Origin: RPQJ01 sp963846885
GTDB taxonomy: Bacteria > Pseudomonadota > Gammaproteobacteria > Steroidobacterales > Steroidobacteraceae
NCBI GenBank assembly: GCA_963846885.1
Contig: CAWJXS010000014.1
Coordinates: 1 to 64,000 of the forward strand
Direction of reading: 5' to 3'
DNA: 64,000 nucleotides
In this document: positions 29,739 to 39,392 of the stretch, one piece after another
How positions within the stretch are numbered: position 1 is the stretch's first letter
How the letters are laid out: every line of letters starts with the position of its first letter
The notes under the pieces: generated by a model
The model's input: only the letters and a program-made list of their open reading frames with translations
What the model was told of the DNA's origin: nothing
The model's database searches: none
Made by a program: the position numbers and the translations under genes

Positions 29739-31589
29739 ATGCTCAGGAAATGGCTGGCTCTGCTGGGACTCGCTCTGGCCTCGACCATCAGCGTGGCCGC
29801 CGATCGGATCGAGCGCGTCGAACCCCCGTCCTGGTGGGTGGGCATGAAGGACGACCGCCTGCAGCTGCTGGTTTACGGGCAGCGGGTTGCTGAACTGCAG
29901 CCGGAGATCGCCCACCCCGGCGTGACGATCACGGGCACCGAGCGCGTCGAAAATCCCGATTACCTGTTCGTGAACCTGCGGATCGCCCCGGAGACCGCCC
30001 CGGGCCCGCTCCAGATCGTCTTTCGCAAGGGCAAGGCCAAAGTGGCCAGCCGGACTTACGTGCTGAACGCCCGTGAACCGGGTTCGGCGACGCGCGCAGG
30101 CTTCGGGCCGCGCGACGTGATTTACCTGGCGATGCCCGATCGCTTCGCCAATGCCGACCCCACGAACGACTCGGTGGCCGGCATGCACGACAAGCTGGAC
30201 CGGGCCAAGTCCCTGGGACGGCACGGCGGCGACATCAAGGGCATCGAAAAGCATCTCGACTACATCGCCGACATGGGCTTCACGCAGTTGTGGCTCAACC
30301 CGGTACTGGAGAACAACCAGCCCGAGATCACGTATCACGGCTACGCGATCAGCGACTTCTACAAGGTCGACCCGCGCTTCGGCGACAACGAGGCGTACCG
30401 GCGCATGGTTGCTGCGGCACGCGAGCGCGGCGTGGGCGTGATCAAGGACGTGGTGCTGAACCATGCCGGTTCCGCGCACTGGTGGATGCAGGACCTGCCA
30501 TCGCAGGACTGGTTCAACAACGACAGCAAGTTCAAAGCCACTACGCACGTGCGTGAGGCGATGCAGGACCCGCACGCCGCGCAGGCGGACCGCGACATCT
30601 TCACCGACGGCTGGTTCGTCGCGACGATGCCCGACATGAACCAGCGCAATCCGCTCCTGGCCAACTACCTGATCCAGAACACGCTGTGGTGGGTCGAATA
30701 TGCAGGGCTCTCGGGCCTGCGCATCGACACATACAGCTACTCGGACCACACGTTCCTCACGGAGTGGTCGCGCCGTGTCACCGAGGAATACCCGAACCTC
30801 GGCATCGTCGGTGAAGAGTGGAGCGGCAGCCCCGTCACCGTTGCGTATTGGCAGCGGGGCCGCAAGCCGCCCGATGGCTACGTTTCGTACCTGCCTACAT
30901 TGTTCGACTTCCCGCTGGCGGAAGCGGTGAACGCAGCGCTGCTGGAAAAGGAAGACTGGGGCACGGGGATGCGCCGCATCTATCGCACGCTGTCGTACGA
31001 CGGCCTGTACGCGGATCCGTATCAGCTGGTCGTGTTTCCCGACAACCACGACGTGAGCCGCATCTTCACCGTGCTGGGCAAGCGCGTGGACCTGACCAAG
31101 ATGGCCATCGCGTTTTTCCTGACCACGCGTGGCACGCCGCAGCTGTATTACGGCACCGAAATCCTGATGCACAACCCCGCTGGATCGGACGACCATGGCC
31201 TGTTCCGCAAGGATTTTCCCGGCGGTTGGGCCGGCGACACCGTCAACGCGTTCACGGGCGAGGGCCTGACGGACGCAGAGCGTGACATGCAGGCGTACGT
31301 CCGCACGCTGCTGCAGTGGCGCCGCACGGCAACGGCCGTGCATGACGGCAAGCTCACGCAGTTCGCACCCATGGACGGTATCTACGTGTACTTCCGGCAC
31401 AACGATGCGCAGACGGTGATGGTCGTGCTGAACAACACCGACAAGGCACACACCGTCGCCACGCAACGCTTCCAGGAGGTCATCGGCAAGGCCACCACAG
31501 GGACGGACGTGGTCTCGGGCAAGGCGCATGCGTTGGCCGAGGGGATCGCCACGCCGGCACACAGCGCGACGATTCTCGAACTGAAATGA
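29739..31589 (+). CDS. GH13 amylase/neopullulanase-like enzyme, secreted
   Basis: 616 residues from the ATG at 29739, 7 bp after an AGGAGG site. It has a signal peptide (MLRKWLALLGLALASTISVAA), an N-terminal starch-binding-like Ig domain (about 25-115), then the GH13 barrel: VIYLAMPDRFAN, GGDIKGIEKHLDYI, DVVLNH, GLRIDTYSYSD (nucleophile Asp), GEEWSG (acid/base Glu) and FPDNHDVSR. This is the layout of SusA/neopullulanase or cyclomaltodextrinase-type enzymes that act on alpha-1,4-glucans. It is likely periplasmic. Its stop overlaps the next gene's ATG (ATGA). Confidence 0.92.
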   Translation: MLRKWLALLGLALASTISVAADRIERVEPPSWWVGMKDDRLQLLVYGQRVAELQPEIAHPGVTITGTERVENPDYLFVNLRIAPETAPGPLQIVFRKGKAKVASRTYVLNAREPGSATRAGFGPRDVIYLAMPDRFANADPTNDSVAGMHDKLDRAKSLGRHGGDIKGIEKHLDYIADMGFTQLWLNPVLENNQPEITYHGYAISDFYKVDPRFGDNEAYRRMVAAARERGVGVIKDVVLNHAGSAHWWMQDLPSQDWFNNDSKFKATTHVREAMQDPHAAQADRDIFTDGWFVATMPDMNQRNPLLANYLIQNTLWWVEYAGLSGLRIDTYSYSDHTFLTEWSRRVTEEYPNLGIVGEEWSGSPVTVAYWQRGRKPPDGYVSYLPTLFDFPLAEAVNAALLEKEDWGTGMRRIYRTLSYDGLYADPYQLVVFPDNHDVSRIFTVLGKRVDLTKMAIAFFLTTRGTPQLYYGTEILMHNPAGSDDHGLFRKDFPGGWAGDTVNAFTGEGLTDAERDMQAYVRTLLQWRRTATAVHDGKLTQFAPMDGIYVYFRHNDAQTVMVVLNNTDKAHTVATQRFQEVIGKATTGTDVVSGKAHALAEGIATPAHSATILELK

Positions 31590-32509
31590 GCCCAGGTTTG
31601 CGTACGCTTATGTCGAGCCTGTTGCTGACCCTGCTGGCGACGCAGACGACCGCCGCAGTGAGCGATGGGATGCCTGCAGCAGTTCCACTCGCCGGCCCCG
31701 GCATCACGGGCACGGTGCTGCGTCACGCGGCGATGCCATCGACTCATGTGGCGTCGCGCAACGTCGACGTCTGGCTGCCGCCGGGGTACGCCGAAAACCC
31801 GGAGCGCCGGTATCCGGTCGTCTACATGCACGACGGGCAGAACCTGTTCGATCCCGCAACGTCGATGGGCAACGTCGACTGGGCGGTCGACGAGGCCATG
31901 ACCGGGTTGATCGCGCGCGGCGAGGCGCGGCCTGCGATCATCGTCGGCGTGTGGAACACGAACAAGCGGCGCGAGGAATACATGCCGCAACGCGCGGTGA
32001 CTCGCGTCATGCCCATGAACGTACCCGGCGCCAGTGACCTGCAGCCCGGCGACATCATCTCCGACAGCTACCTCGCATTCCTGGTCGAGGAACTGAAGCC
32101 CTTCATCGATGCCAGCTACCGCACGCTGCCTGGACGCGCCGACACGAGCGTCATGGGCTCGAGCATGGGCGGCCTGATTTCGCAGTACGCGATGAGCAAG
32201 TACCCGGACGTGTTCGGAGGGGCCGGTTGCGTCTCGACGCACTGGCCCGCGGGCGACGGTATCGCGCTCGACGACTTTGCCGCGCACCTGCCGGATCCGG
32301 CCACGCACCGGTACTGGTTCGACTACGGCACGCAGACCCTCGATGCCGGCTACGAACCCTACCAGCAGCGTGCAGACGAGATCCTGCGCAAGGCGGGGTA
32401 CGTCGAAGGGCAGAACTGGATCACGCGCAAGTTCGAAGGTGCCGAGCACTCGGAAAAAGCGTGGCGGGTGCGGGTCGACCAGCCGCTGGTGTTCCTGCTC
32501 GGGCGCTGA
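31586..32509 (+). CDS. Alpha/beta-hydrolase esterase (Fes/enterochelin esterase-like)
   Basis: 307 residues with a secretion signal (MSPGLRTLMSSLLLTLLATQTTA). Features are VDVWLPPGYAENPERRYPVVYMHDGQNLF, the nucleophile elbow SVMGSSMGGLIS and a late His in KFEGAEHSEKAW. These are typical of the enterochelin-esterase-like D family that includes sugar-polymer esterases. The substrate is unknown; its overlap with the amylase suggests a role in removing ester decorations from glucans or related polymers. It converges with the GH92 gene. Confidence 0.85.
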   Translation: MSPGLRTLMSSLLLTLLATQTTAAVSDGMPAAVPLAGPGITGTVLRHAAMPSTHVASRNVDVWLPPGYAENPERRYPVVYMHDGQNLFDPATSMGNVDWAVDEAMTGLIARGEARPAIIVGVWNTNKRREEYMPQRAVTRVMPMNVPGASDLQPGDIISDSYLAFLVEELKPFIDASYRTLPGRADTSVMGSSMGGLISQYAMSKYPDVFGGAGCVSTHWPAGDGIALDDFAAHLPDPATHRYWFDYGTQTLDAGYEPYQQRADEILRKAGYVEGQNWITRKFEGAEHSEKAWRVRVDQPLVFLLGR

Positions 32510-32513
32510 ATTC

Positions 32514-32533
32514 GTGCCGCGCCAATGCGGCAC
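32514..32533. terminator. Hairpin between convergent esterase and GH92 genes
   Basis: GTGCCGC-GCCAAT-GCGGCAC, 7-bp perfect arms with a 6-nt loop in the 40-bp convergent spacer. There is no T-run, so an intrinsic terminator is only possible. Confidence 0.35.
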
Positions 32534-32549
32534 GTCCATCTGCTGAGCT

Positions 32550-34742
32550 TCAGTCCGGACCGAGACGCAGCGTCCCACCGGCCACGAGCGCCGTGTGCGG
32601 AATCGCGGTGCGCGGAACCGGCTTGCCATTCAGCGTTGCGCCGCCAGAACTCGCGCGCTCGATGAGCAACGTGCGCCCGGTGACGAAGTGGATCCTGGCG
32701 CTCGGCACGAGCGGCAGCCCCGCCACGTACGTGCCACTGGCCGGCTGCACCGGATAGAATCCCAGCGTCGCGAACACGAGCCACGCGCTCATCTGCCCAC
32801 AGTCGTCGTTGCCGATGATGCCGTCCGGACGATCGGTGTAGAACTCGCGCGCGATGCGCTCGATCAACCGTTCGCCCTTCTCGGGCGCAGCGGTGTAGGC
32901 GTACAGCCAGGCGATGTGATGGCTCGGCTCATTGCCGTGGGCGTACTGGCCGATCATCGCTTCCTGTCCGAGGTGCTTGTCCGGGTTGGGCATCGGCAAC
33001 GAGAAGAACGTGTCGAGCCAGTCTTCCAGGCCCCGCGGCCCGCCGAGCGCATCGCGAAATCCGAGCGGATCGTGCAACGCGGGTGTCGCCGTGTACTGCC
33101 AGGCATTGGCTTCCGTGTAATCGCCTGGATTGTTCAACGGCGAGGTCGCGCGGAGCGGGTCGAACGGCTCGCGCCAGCGACCCTGCGAGTCCTTGCCGCG
33201 AACGACGCGCGTGGTCGGATCGAAGAGCCGCTTCCACCCATCGGCGCGCCGTGAGAACGACTCGGCGGTCGCGGTGTCGCCGACCGCACGGGCGACACGT
33301 GCCACCGCATCGTCACCGTAGCCGTGCTCCATGGTCTTCGAGACAGCTTCACCTTCCTCGAGATCGAACGGCAGGTAACCGTACCGCAGGTACAGCTGCC
33401 ACGAGGTCTGCGCCCATGCGGGCGCGTCTGGTCGCTCCTGCGTCGACGTCTCGACCATCGCGCGCAGGGCCTCGTTGCGATCAAAGCCGCCGAATCCTTT
33501 CGCGACGGCATCGGCAATCACGGGCAAGGCCGGGTTGCCGATCATCGTGTGCGTTTCGCGACCCCAGGCGGTCCACAGCGGCAGGTAGCCTTGTTGCCGG
33601 TGATGCGCAAGCAGCGTCGTGATGAAGCCCGTGACGCGCTCCGGATACACCAGCGTGTACAGCGGGTGCACCGCGCGGAACGTGTCCCAGAGGCTCATCG
33701 TGCTGTCGTAGCGCCCGCCCGGGGCCTGAATCACTTCACCGCGTGGACCGCGAACGCGACCATCGACGTCTGCGATGTCGCTCGGGTGCAGCAGCGTGCG
33801 GTACAACGCCGAATAGAAAATGCGCCTGGTGCGCGCGTCGGCTTCGATCTCGAGCCGGCCGAGCAAGGCATTCCAGGCGGAGTCCGCCTGGACTCGCGCC
33901 GTGTCGAACGCGAGCCCGTCGGCAGTCGCGAGGTTACGGCGGGCGCCCGCCACGTCGACGGTGGAGAGAGCCACGCGTGCTTCCAGCACGTGCCGGTCGC
34001 CGAGGTCGAACTCGAGCAGGTAGCGCGGCGCCAGTTCGCCGGGCTGCCGCGGCAGCTGCTGCTGCGCGACGATCGGCCGGTCGAAACGCACGACGAAAGA
34101 AGCTTCGCGATCGGTCCAGCCCCGCGTATGGACGTTGCCGCTGACCTCACCCGCTTGCGCATCGACCATCGATTGCGCTCTTTTCACGCGCGGTCCATCG
34201 CCGTAGAGCAGGCCATGCTGCAGGTCGAGCAGCACCTGTACGCGACCGTCGTCGCTGAACGTGTAGCGATGAAAGGCGACCCGCGACGTCGCGGTGAGTT
34301 CGACGGTCACGCCGTGCCCGGGGAGCTTCACCGTGTAGTAACCCGGATGCGCCGCCTCCGACGCCTTGTCGTACTTGCCGGCGAAGTCGGTTGTGCTTGC
34401 GGTCCAGCGTGCTCCAGCCGCCGGTTGCAGCAGCACGTCGCCGAGCTCGGGAATGCCGGCCCCACTGATGTGCGTGTTGGAGAATCCGAGCAGCGTCGGC
34501 GTGCGGTACTGGTAGCCACTGGTGTAGCTCCACCCGGTCGTCGCCATGTCCGGACTCGGCGCGACCATGCCCCAGGGCATCGACGCGCCCGGCATCACGT
34601 GGCCGGTGCCCTCAGTGCCGATGAACGGATCGACGTAGCGCGTAAGCGGCTCGGCAGCAGCGGCATTCAGTGCACAGGCGGCGAGGACCAGTGTCGCTGC
34701 GAGGCGCTGCCATGCCCTGCGCGTGGGGTGAACCGTGCTCAT
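32550..34742 (-). CDS. GH92 glycoside hydrolase (alpha-mannosidase family)
   Basis: 730 residues with a signal peptide (RRAWQRLAATLVLAACALNAAAA). The GH92 signatures are LTRYVDPFIGTEGTGHVMPGASMPWGMVAPSPD, GYQYRTPTLLGFSNTHISGAG, ALYRTLLHPSD, STMSLWDTFRAVHPLYT, GYLPLWTAWGRETHTMIGNPALPVIADA and GNEPSHHIAWLYAY, with GIIGNDDCGQMSAWLVFATLGFYPVQP. The family contains calcium-dependent inverting exo-alpha-mannosidases. It overlaps the GH127 gene by 4 bp and is the last gene of the operon. It indicates a substrate beyond pure starch. Confidence 0.92.
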   Translation of the reverse strand: MSTVHPTRRAWQRLAATLVLAACALNAAAAEPLTRYVDPFIGTEGTGHVMPGASMPWGMVAPSPDMATTGWSYTSGYQYRTPTLLGFSNTHISGAGIPELGDVLLQPAAGARWTASTTDFAGKYDKASEAAHPGYYTVKLPGHGVTVELTATSRVAFHRYTFSDDGRVQVLLDLQHGLLYGDGPRVKRAQSMVDAQAGEVSGNVHTRGWTDREASFVVRFDRPIVAQQQLPRQPGELAPRYLLEFDLGDRHVLEARVALSTVDVAGARRNLATADGLAFDTARVQADSAWNALLGRLEIEADARTRRIFYSALYRTLLHPSDIADVDGRVRGPRGEVIQAPGGRYDSTMSLWDTFRAVHPLYTLVYPERVTGFITTLLAHHRQQGYLPLWTAWGRETHTMIGNPALPVIADAVAKGFGGFDRNEALRAMVETSTQERPDAPAWAQTSWQLYLRYGYLPFDLEEGEAVSKTMEHGYGDDAVARVARAVGDTATAESFSRRADGWKRLFDPTTRVVRGKDSQGRWREPFDPLRATSPLNNPGDYTEANAWQYTATPALHDPLGFRDALGGPRGLEDWLDTFFSLPMPNPDKHLGQEAMIGQYAHGNEPSHHIAWLYAYTAAPEKGERLIERIAREFYTDRPDGIIGNDDCGQMSAWLVFATLGFYPVQPASGTYVAGLPLVPSARIHFVTGRTLLIERASSGGATLNGKPVPRTAIPHTALVAGGTLRLGPD

Positions 34743-36748
34743 GCCTTGTCCTCGCGCCGGCCCGGGCGCGCGCGGAAATCTGCCCGTCGCAGCGGCGCAC
34801 AGCCGATCGGCACCAGTGTCACTCCGTCCCTGCGCAGTCGCAACGGCGACTCGTGCCAGGGCCGGTCAGGTGCGTCCGTCGCGACACGCTCGGTCAGGAA
34901 GCCCAGGTCAGTGCGCGCGGTGTCGATGATCGGCAGCGTCTCCAGCGACTCACGGTCATCGGCCAGCAGTTCGGCGTCTGGCCAGTCCGCTCGCGCCTGC
35001 ACCGGCAGGTCACGCACACGAAACGGGATCGGCTGCACGAACTGCAGCGACCCTCGCAGCACCGCGACTTCGCCGGCCGGATACGCCTCGGCGCGTACCG
35101 GAACGTCGAAACCCAGCGTGAAGGACCGGCGCCCCTGCCACTCGCGCTCGATGACGATCCAGCCGTCCCTCTCCACGCCCTCGATTCCGTCCAGATGGAC
35201 GGCACTCGCCCAGGCCGGTCGTCGCAGCCACAGGGTCATTCGGGCCGGCGCGGCGGCGGCGATCGTGAATCGAACCCGATCCTCGAACGGGTACTGCGTT
35301 TCCTGCACGATGTTGAATTCCGTGCCGTCGATAGTGGTGCGCAACTCGCTGGGCCCATAGGCGAACGCGACGAGGCCAGGCGCGTCGGTGCGACCCAGCC
35401 ACATCGACGACACGTAGTGCGGCAGGACCCGCGTGGAATTCGGGTTGCAACAGCACGCGATGTCGTCGTGCGTTGGCGAGAGCTTGTAGCGTCCATGCTT
35501 GCCGTTCAGCAGGGAGTAGCTGTCAGGCCGGTGCGTCGTCGCATCGAGTCGCGTGTCGGAGCAGAGATAGGCGATCGCCCTGCCGTCGGCGGTGCGTGCT
35601 CCCTGCGCGGCATTGAACGTGACGCGCTCCAGCCAGTCGCCGAGCGCCGGATCCGCGAGCGCCTGCGCAGAGCGACCGAGTCCGAAGACGAGTTCCGTGA
35701 GCGAGCAGTACTCGTATCCCGCCTGCGGATGGGGCAATCCGTGCAGGCTCTCGTCGCCGATGACCGCGCCGCTCGGCGTCGTGCTCAAGTGCAGTTTGTG
35801 CAGGGCCGACTGCAACCGCGATTCGTCCCGACTGCCGAACGCCACTGCCCGCAGGTGCTCGACTGTATGAACGGCGTGCCCGTGCAGGCCGCGCATCGGG
35901 TCGGCGAGGTTGGCCGCGGCAAAGTCGTCGTTTGGAAAGGGCAGCGGCCAGGCGTCGAAATCGCGGAGGAGACCTGTGGCGGCCACCGCATAGCGCTCCT
36001 CGCCGGTGGCCTCGTGCAGTGCCTGCAACGCATCGACGTAGCACAGGCCATGCGTGACGCCAGTGCGGTCGTCGGTGGTGGACTTGCGTCCGAAGGGCGA
36101 CTTCACCCGATCGTACTGCCGGAGCGTGAGGTCGGCGGCTCGGCGCGCGGCATCGAGACTGGCCGCGTCGCCAGTCAATTCATGGTGCGCCAGCAGGATC
36201 AGCAGCGCGCGCGACTGCGCCCAGAGTTCGCCATTCTCCACGTCGCCGGTCCGGTAGCGGACTGCGGCGGCGTGTATGCCGAGGTAGCCATCTTCGTCCT
36301 GCGTCGCACGCAACGAACGAGCCAGCGCATCGGCGCGCTCACGGTGTCGCGGTGCATCGGCGAGATGGGCCAGCAGCGTATAGCCCCAGAGCCAGTTGCC
36401 CCGCGATTCGGCGTCCCACCAGGCGAGCTGGCCGTTCGCGGAAGTCAGCCGGTGTGTGAACAAGTCGTTGGCGACATGCGGGCTCAGGGTGTCGAGCCGG
36501 CCAGCAAACCCGTGATCCAGGTCCTGCTGCATCTGGTCCAGCAGCCAGCCGCGTGGACGCACCGCACCGAGCGGCAAGCGGCGCAGCCGCGCAGGCCGAT
36601 CGGCGCCCTCGGGCTTGACGACCGCTGGGGCAGCGGGCTCGGCTCGGTCGGAGGATGGATGGACGTCAGCACCGGCCGCGATCGTTGGCGCACCAGCGAT
36701 GGAGGCTGCCGCTGCCAGCACGAAATCCCTGCGCGTCATTGTTGTCAC
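34739..36748 (-). CDS. GH127-type (DUF1680) beta-L-arabinofuranosidase-like protein
   Basis: 669 residues with a Tat-like signal (TRRDFVLAAAASIAGAPTIAAGA). Features are LGAVRPRGWLLDQMQQDLDHGF, WWDAESRGNWLWGYTLLAHL, QDEDGYLG, ENGELWAQSR, and a C-terminal half with GYEYCSLTELVFGL and DIACCCNPNSTRVLPHYVSSMW. The CCC motif and Cys/Glu arrangement recall GH127 and relatives (which use Cys and Zn), though the exact activity is not certain. It is preceded by the dioxygenase gene 37 bp upstream and followed by GH92 with an ATGA overlap. Confidence 0.8.
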   Translation of the reverse strand: MTTMTRRDFVLAAAASIAGAPTIAAGADVHPSSDRAEPAAPAVVKPEGADRPARLRRLPLGAVRPRGWLLDQMQQDLDHGFAGRLDTLSPHVANDLFTHRLTSANGQLAWWDAESRGNWLWGYTLLAHLADAPRHRERADALARSLRATQDEDGYLGIHAAAVRYRTGDVENGELWAQSRALLILLAHHELTGDAASLDAARRAADLTLRQYDRVKSPFGRKSTTDDRTGVTHGLCYVDALQALHEATGEERYAVAATGLLRDFDAWPLPFPNDDFAAANLADPMRGLHGHAVHTVEHLRAVAFGSRDESRLQSALHKLHLSTTPSGAVIGDESLHGLPHPQAGYEYCSLTELVFGLGRSAQALADPALGDWLERVTFNAAQGARTADGRAIAYLCSDTRLDATTHRPDSYSLLNGKHGRYKLSPTHDDIACCCNPNSTRVLPHYVSSMWLGRTDAPGLVAFAYGPSELRTTIDGTEFNIVQETQYPFEDRVRFTIAAAAPARMTLWLRRPAWASAVHLDGIEGVERDGWIVIEREWQGRRSFTLGFDVPVRAEAYPAGEVAVLRGSLQFVQPIPFRVRDLPVQARADWPDAELLADDRESLETLPIIDTARTDLGFLTERVATDAPDRPWHESPLRLRRDGVTLVPIGCAPLRRADFRARPGRREDKA

Positions 36749-36785
36749 CTCTTGTGCACCGCTGGCCTGCGAGCGACGACGGGGT

Positions 36786-37595
36786 TCATGAGACCGGCCA
36801 GATCATCGGGTTCTTGGGGGTGTCGATGACCGCGCCGGGGACGGCGCCTGGGCACCACTGGTTGTGGTCATTGACCTGCGCGGCATTGAGCGCGGGAGCG
36901 AGTCGCATCGCCGCGTCCATGTAGATGACGGTCATGACGGAGCGCGGGCGGTTCGACGTGTTGGCGCCCGCCTTGTGAAATGTCCACCCGAGGTGAAAGC
37001 TGACCTCGCCGAGGTCGAACCCGCCACTCAGGTACTCGAGCCCGTGACGCGCCATGTTGGCGCTGATCGCGGCCTCGCTCGCGTCGGAAATGCCGAGTTC
37101 GCGGCCGAACTCGACCGACTGGCTGCGTGCATAGAAGCCGAGCGGACCCATCTCCGGCGGCACCGCCTGCAGCGGAATCCACGCCGTGATCGTGCGATCG
37201 CTCGACAGCGGCCAGTAGTACTGGTCGGCGTGCGCCGGCGTGATGCCGCCACCGGGTTCCTTGTACAGGCTCTGGTCGTGGTACAGGCGCACGCCCTTCA
37301 CCTCCAGCAACTCGGCAGCGATGCGCGCAAGCCGCTGGCCCATGACGAAGCGGCCGACCAGCGGACTGCGCTCCCACAGGTTCATGACCTGCAGGAAGGC
37401 CTTGTCGTACGTCGAGCGCGCCTCGAGCGGCTGGTCCTGCGTGTTGAGCGCGATCGTGAGGCGGGTGATTTCGCGGCCGTAGAATGCAAGCGTTGCGCGC
37501 GACAGCACGTCGCGCAGCTTGATGAACCCGTTCTCGCGGAAGGATGCGACCTGGTCTGCCGTCAACGGGTAATGACTGTCGATGTCGATGGTCAT
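36786..37595 (-). CDS. Phytanoyl-CoA dioxygenase (PhyH) family protein
   Basis: 269 residues. N-terminal LTADQVASFRENGFIKLRDVL is the usual PhyH start. The iron site is the HxD of TPAHADQYYWPL, and the distal His is in FHLGWTFHKAGAN, followed by the Arg of NRPRSVMTVIY. It is probably a 2-oxoglutarate/iron oxygenase, with unknown substrate. Its position between a cytosolic alpha-glucosidase (ATGA overlap) and the GH127 gene is unusual and suggests a role in a sugar-derived compound's breakdown. Confidence 0.88.
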   Translation of the reverse strand: MTIDIDSHYPLTADQVASFRENGFIKLRDVLSRATLAFYGREITRLTIALNTQDQPLEARSTYDKAFLQVMNLWERSPLVGRFVMGQRLARIAAELLEVKGVRLYHDQSLYKEPGGGITPAHADQYYWPLSSDRTITAWIPLQAVPPEMGPLGFYARSQSVEFGRELGISDASEAAISANMARHGLEYLSGGFDLGEVSFHLGWTFHKAGANTSNRPRSVMTVIYMDAAMRLAPALNAAQVNDHNQWCPGAVPGAVIDTPKNPMIWPVS

Positions 37596-39274
37596 CGCGA
37601 TGCGCCTCGATCAGGGGCGAGCCTCAGGAAAATGGCGGAATGGGGCGGCAGCTCGACGTGAGCGCCCGGCGCGCGCGCGGACTGCACCGTCAGGAGGGTT
37701 TCGCTTGCGCCGTTTGGCGTGGGCACCTGTCGCGCAGCCGCACTGACATTGAATGCCAGCCACAGGACATCGTCGTGGTGCCGGCGTCGCACGATCAGGA
37801 GCGAGTCGTCAGCCCGTTCGATTTCGAAGCTGCCGAGTCGCAATGCAGCATGCCGTCGACGCAACGCAAGCAACGTGCGCGTGAACGCAAGGGTCGATGA
37901 CGAGTCCAGTTCCTGCCTGTCTACCGCGAGTACCTTGTGCGCGGCGTCGAGGGGCAACCACGGTGTGCCGCGCGTGAATCCAGCATGGGGCGCCGCGGCT
38001 TCCCAGGGCATCGGCGTCCGGCATCCATCACGGCCCTTGCTCTGGGGCCAGTGCGCCTTGCCGAACGGATCCTGCAGGTCTTTGAACGCGACCTCGCCCT
38101 GCGGCAGGCCGAGTTCTTCGCCCTGATACAGGAAGATCGTGCCGCGCAAGGCGGCGAGCAGAGCGAGATGCAGGTGTGGCGTCGGACCGGGACCCGATTG
38201 ATCCGGGGTCGTGGCCAGCGTCTCGGTGCCGCCGAACGCGAAAGAATCCCCTCCACCCCCGCCCCAGCGCGAGGCTACGCGCGGCGCGTCGTGATTCGAC
38301 ATTGCCCAGGCGGGCCAGGCCTGTGCGCCGCCCTTCGACTCCTCTGCCCAGGGTGCGAGGCACGTCGCGACATAGGCAGGATCGTGCCGGTCGCCGAGCA
38401 GCGCGAACGAGTACGCCGTGTGCAGCCTGCTCGCGCCGTGCGTGTACTCGAGCATGCGCGGCAGGCTGTCTGCGCCACCGATCTCGCCGACCGCCATGCG
38501 GTCCGGGTAGCGGTCCAGCAGCGCACGCAGCCGCTCGAGAAACGGCAGCGTCTCTGGCTGGTTCGCGTTGTACACGTGGCGCTGCATCAGCACCGGCGAG
38601 TCGCCGGCTTGCCCTGGGGGCAATGCGGGATTGGCGCGCAGGGCCTGGTCGTGGAAGTAGAGGTTGGCGGTGTCGAGACGGAAGCCGTCCACACCTCGGT
38701 CCAGCCAGAAGCGCGCCACCGCAAGGATTGCGTCCTGCACGGCCGGGCAGTGGAAGTTCAGGTCCGGCATCTGCGGCAGGAAGTTGTGCAGATGGTACTG
38801 GCGACGACGCGGCTCCCAGCGCCACGCCGAACCACCCATCCAGCTCTGCCAGTTGTTGGGCGGACTGCCATCCGGCCTGGCGTCGGCCCAGACGTACCAA
38901 TCGGCCCGCGGGTTCTCGCGGTTCGCCCTGCTCTCGGTGAACCACGGGTGCGTTGCTGCCGTATGCGACCACACCTGGTCGATGATCACCTTCAGCCCCA
39001 GGCTGTGCGCCCGCGCGAGCACGACATCGAAATCCGCCAGCGTGCCGAAAATCGGATCGACCCCGCAGTAGTCGCTGACGTCGTAACCGAAATCGAGCAT
39101 CGGCGATGGGAAGAACGGTGACAGCCAGATGCCGTCGACGCCGAGCCCGGCGACATATTCAAGACGCTGCAGCACGCCACGGAGGTCGCCGACGCCGTCG
39201 CCGTTGCTGTCCTGGAAGCTGCGCGGGTAGATCTGGTACAGGGCGGCTCCGCGCCACCACTCGGCCTGCTGCAT
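37592..39274 (-). CDS. GH13 alpha-glucosidase (oligo-1,6-glucosidase-like)
   Basis: 560 residues without signal peptide, so cytoplasmic. GH13 motifs are YQIYPRSFQDSNGDGVGDLRG, GIWLSPFFPSPMLDFGYDVSDY, VIIDQVWSHT, GVDGFRLDTANLYFHD (nucleophile Asp), VGEIGGADS (acid/base Glu) and AMSNHDAPR. This matches GH13 subfamily 23 alpha-glucosidases that cleave maltose, isomaltose or sucrose-like glucosides. It is the first gene of the operon continuing to PhyH, GH127 and GH92 and is divergent from an AraC gene. Confidence 0.92.
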   Translation of the reverse strand: MQQAEWWRGAALYQIYPRSFQDSNGDGVGDLRGVLQRLEYVAGLGVDGIWLSPFFPSPMLDFGYDVSDYCGVDPIFGTLADFDVVLARAHSLGLKVIIDQVWSHTAATHPWFTESRANRENPRADWYVWADARPDGSPPNNWQSWMGGSAWRWEPRRRQYHLHNFLPQMPDLNFHCPAVQDAILAVARFWLDRGVDGFRLDTANLYFHDQALRANPALPPGQAGDSPVLMQRHVYNANQPETLPFLERLRALLDRYPDRMAVGEIGGADSLPRMLEYTHGASRLHTAYSFALLGDRHDPAYVATCLAPWAEESKGGAQAWPAWAMSNHDAPRVASRWGGGGGDSFAFGGTETLATTPDQSGPGPTPHLHLALLAALRGTIFLYQGEELGLPQGEVAFKDLQDPFGKAHWPQSKGRDGCRTPMPWEAAAPHAGFTRGTPWLPLDAAHKVLAVDRQELDSSSTLAFTRTLLALRRRHAALRLGSFEIERADDSLLIVRRRHHDDVLWLAFNVSAAARQVPTPNGASETLLTVQSARAPGAHVELPPHSAIFLRLAPDRGASR

Positions 39275-39392
39275 GCCGGGATCCGCCGTCGGGTGCGATG
39301 GCCGGAAGTATCGGGGAGCACGGTGCCGCTTTGTATGCCTCGATTGACCGGAACCGACTGTTTTCTGACATGAACGGCTCTATTATTGGTTG

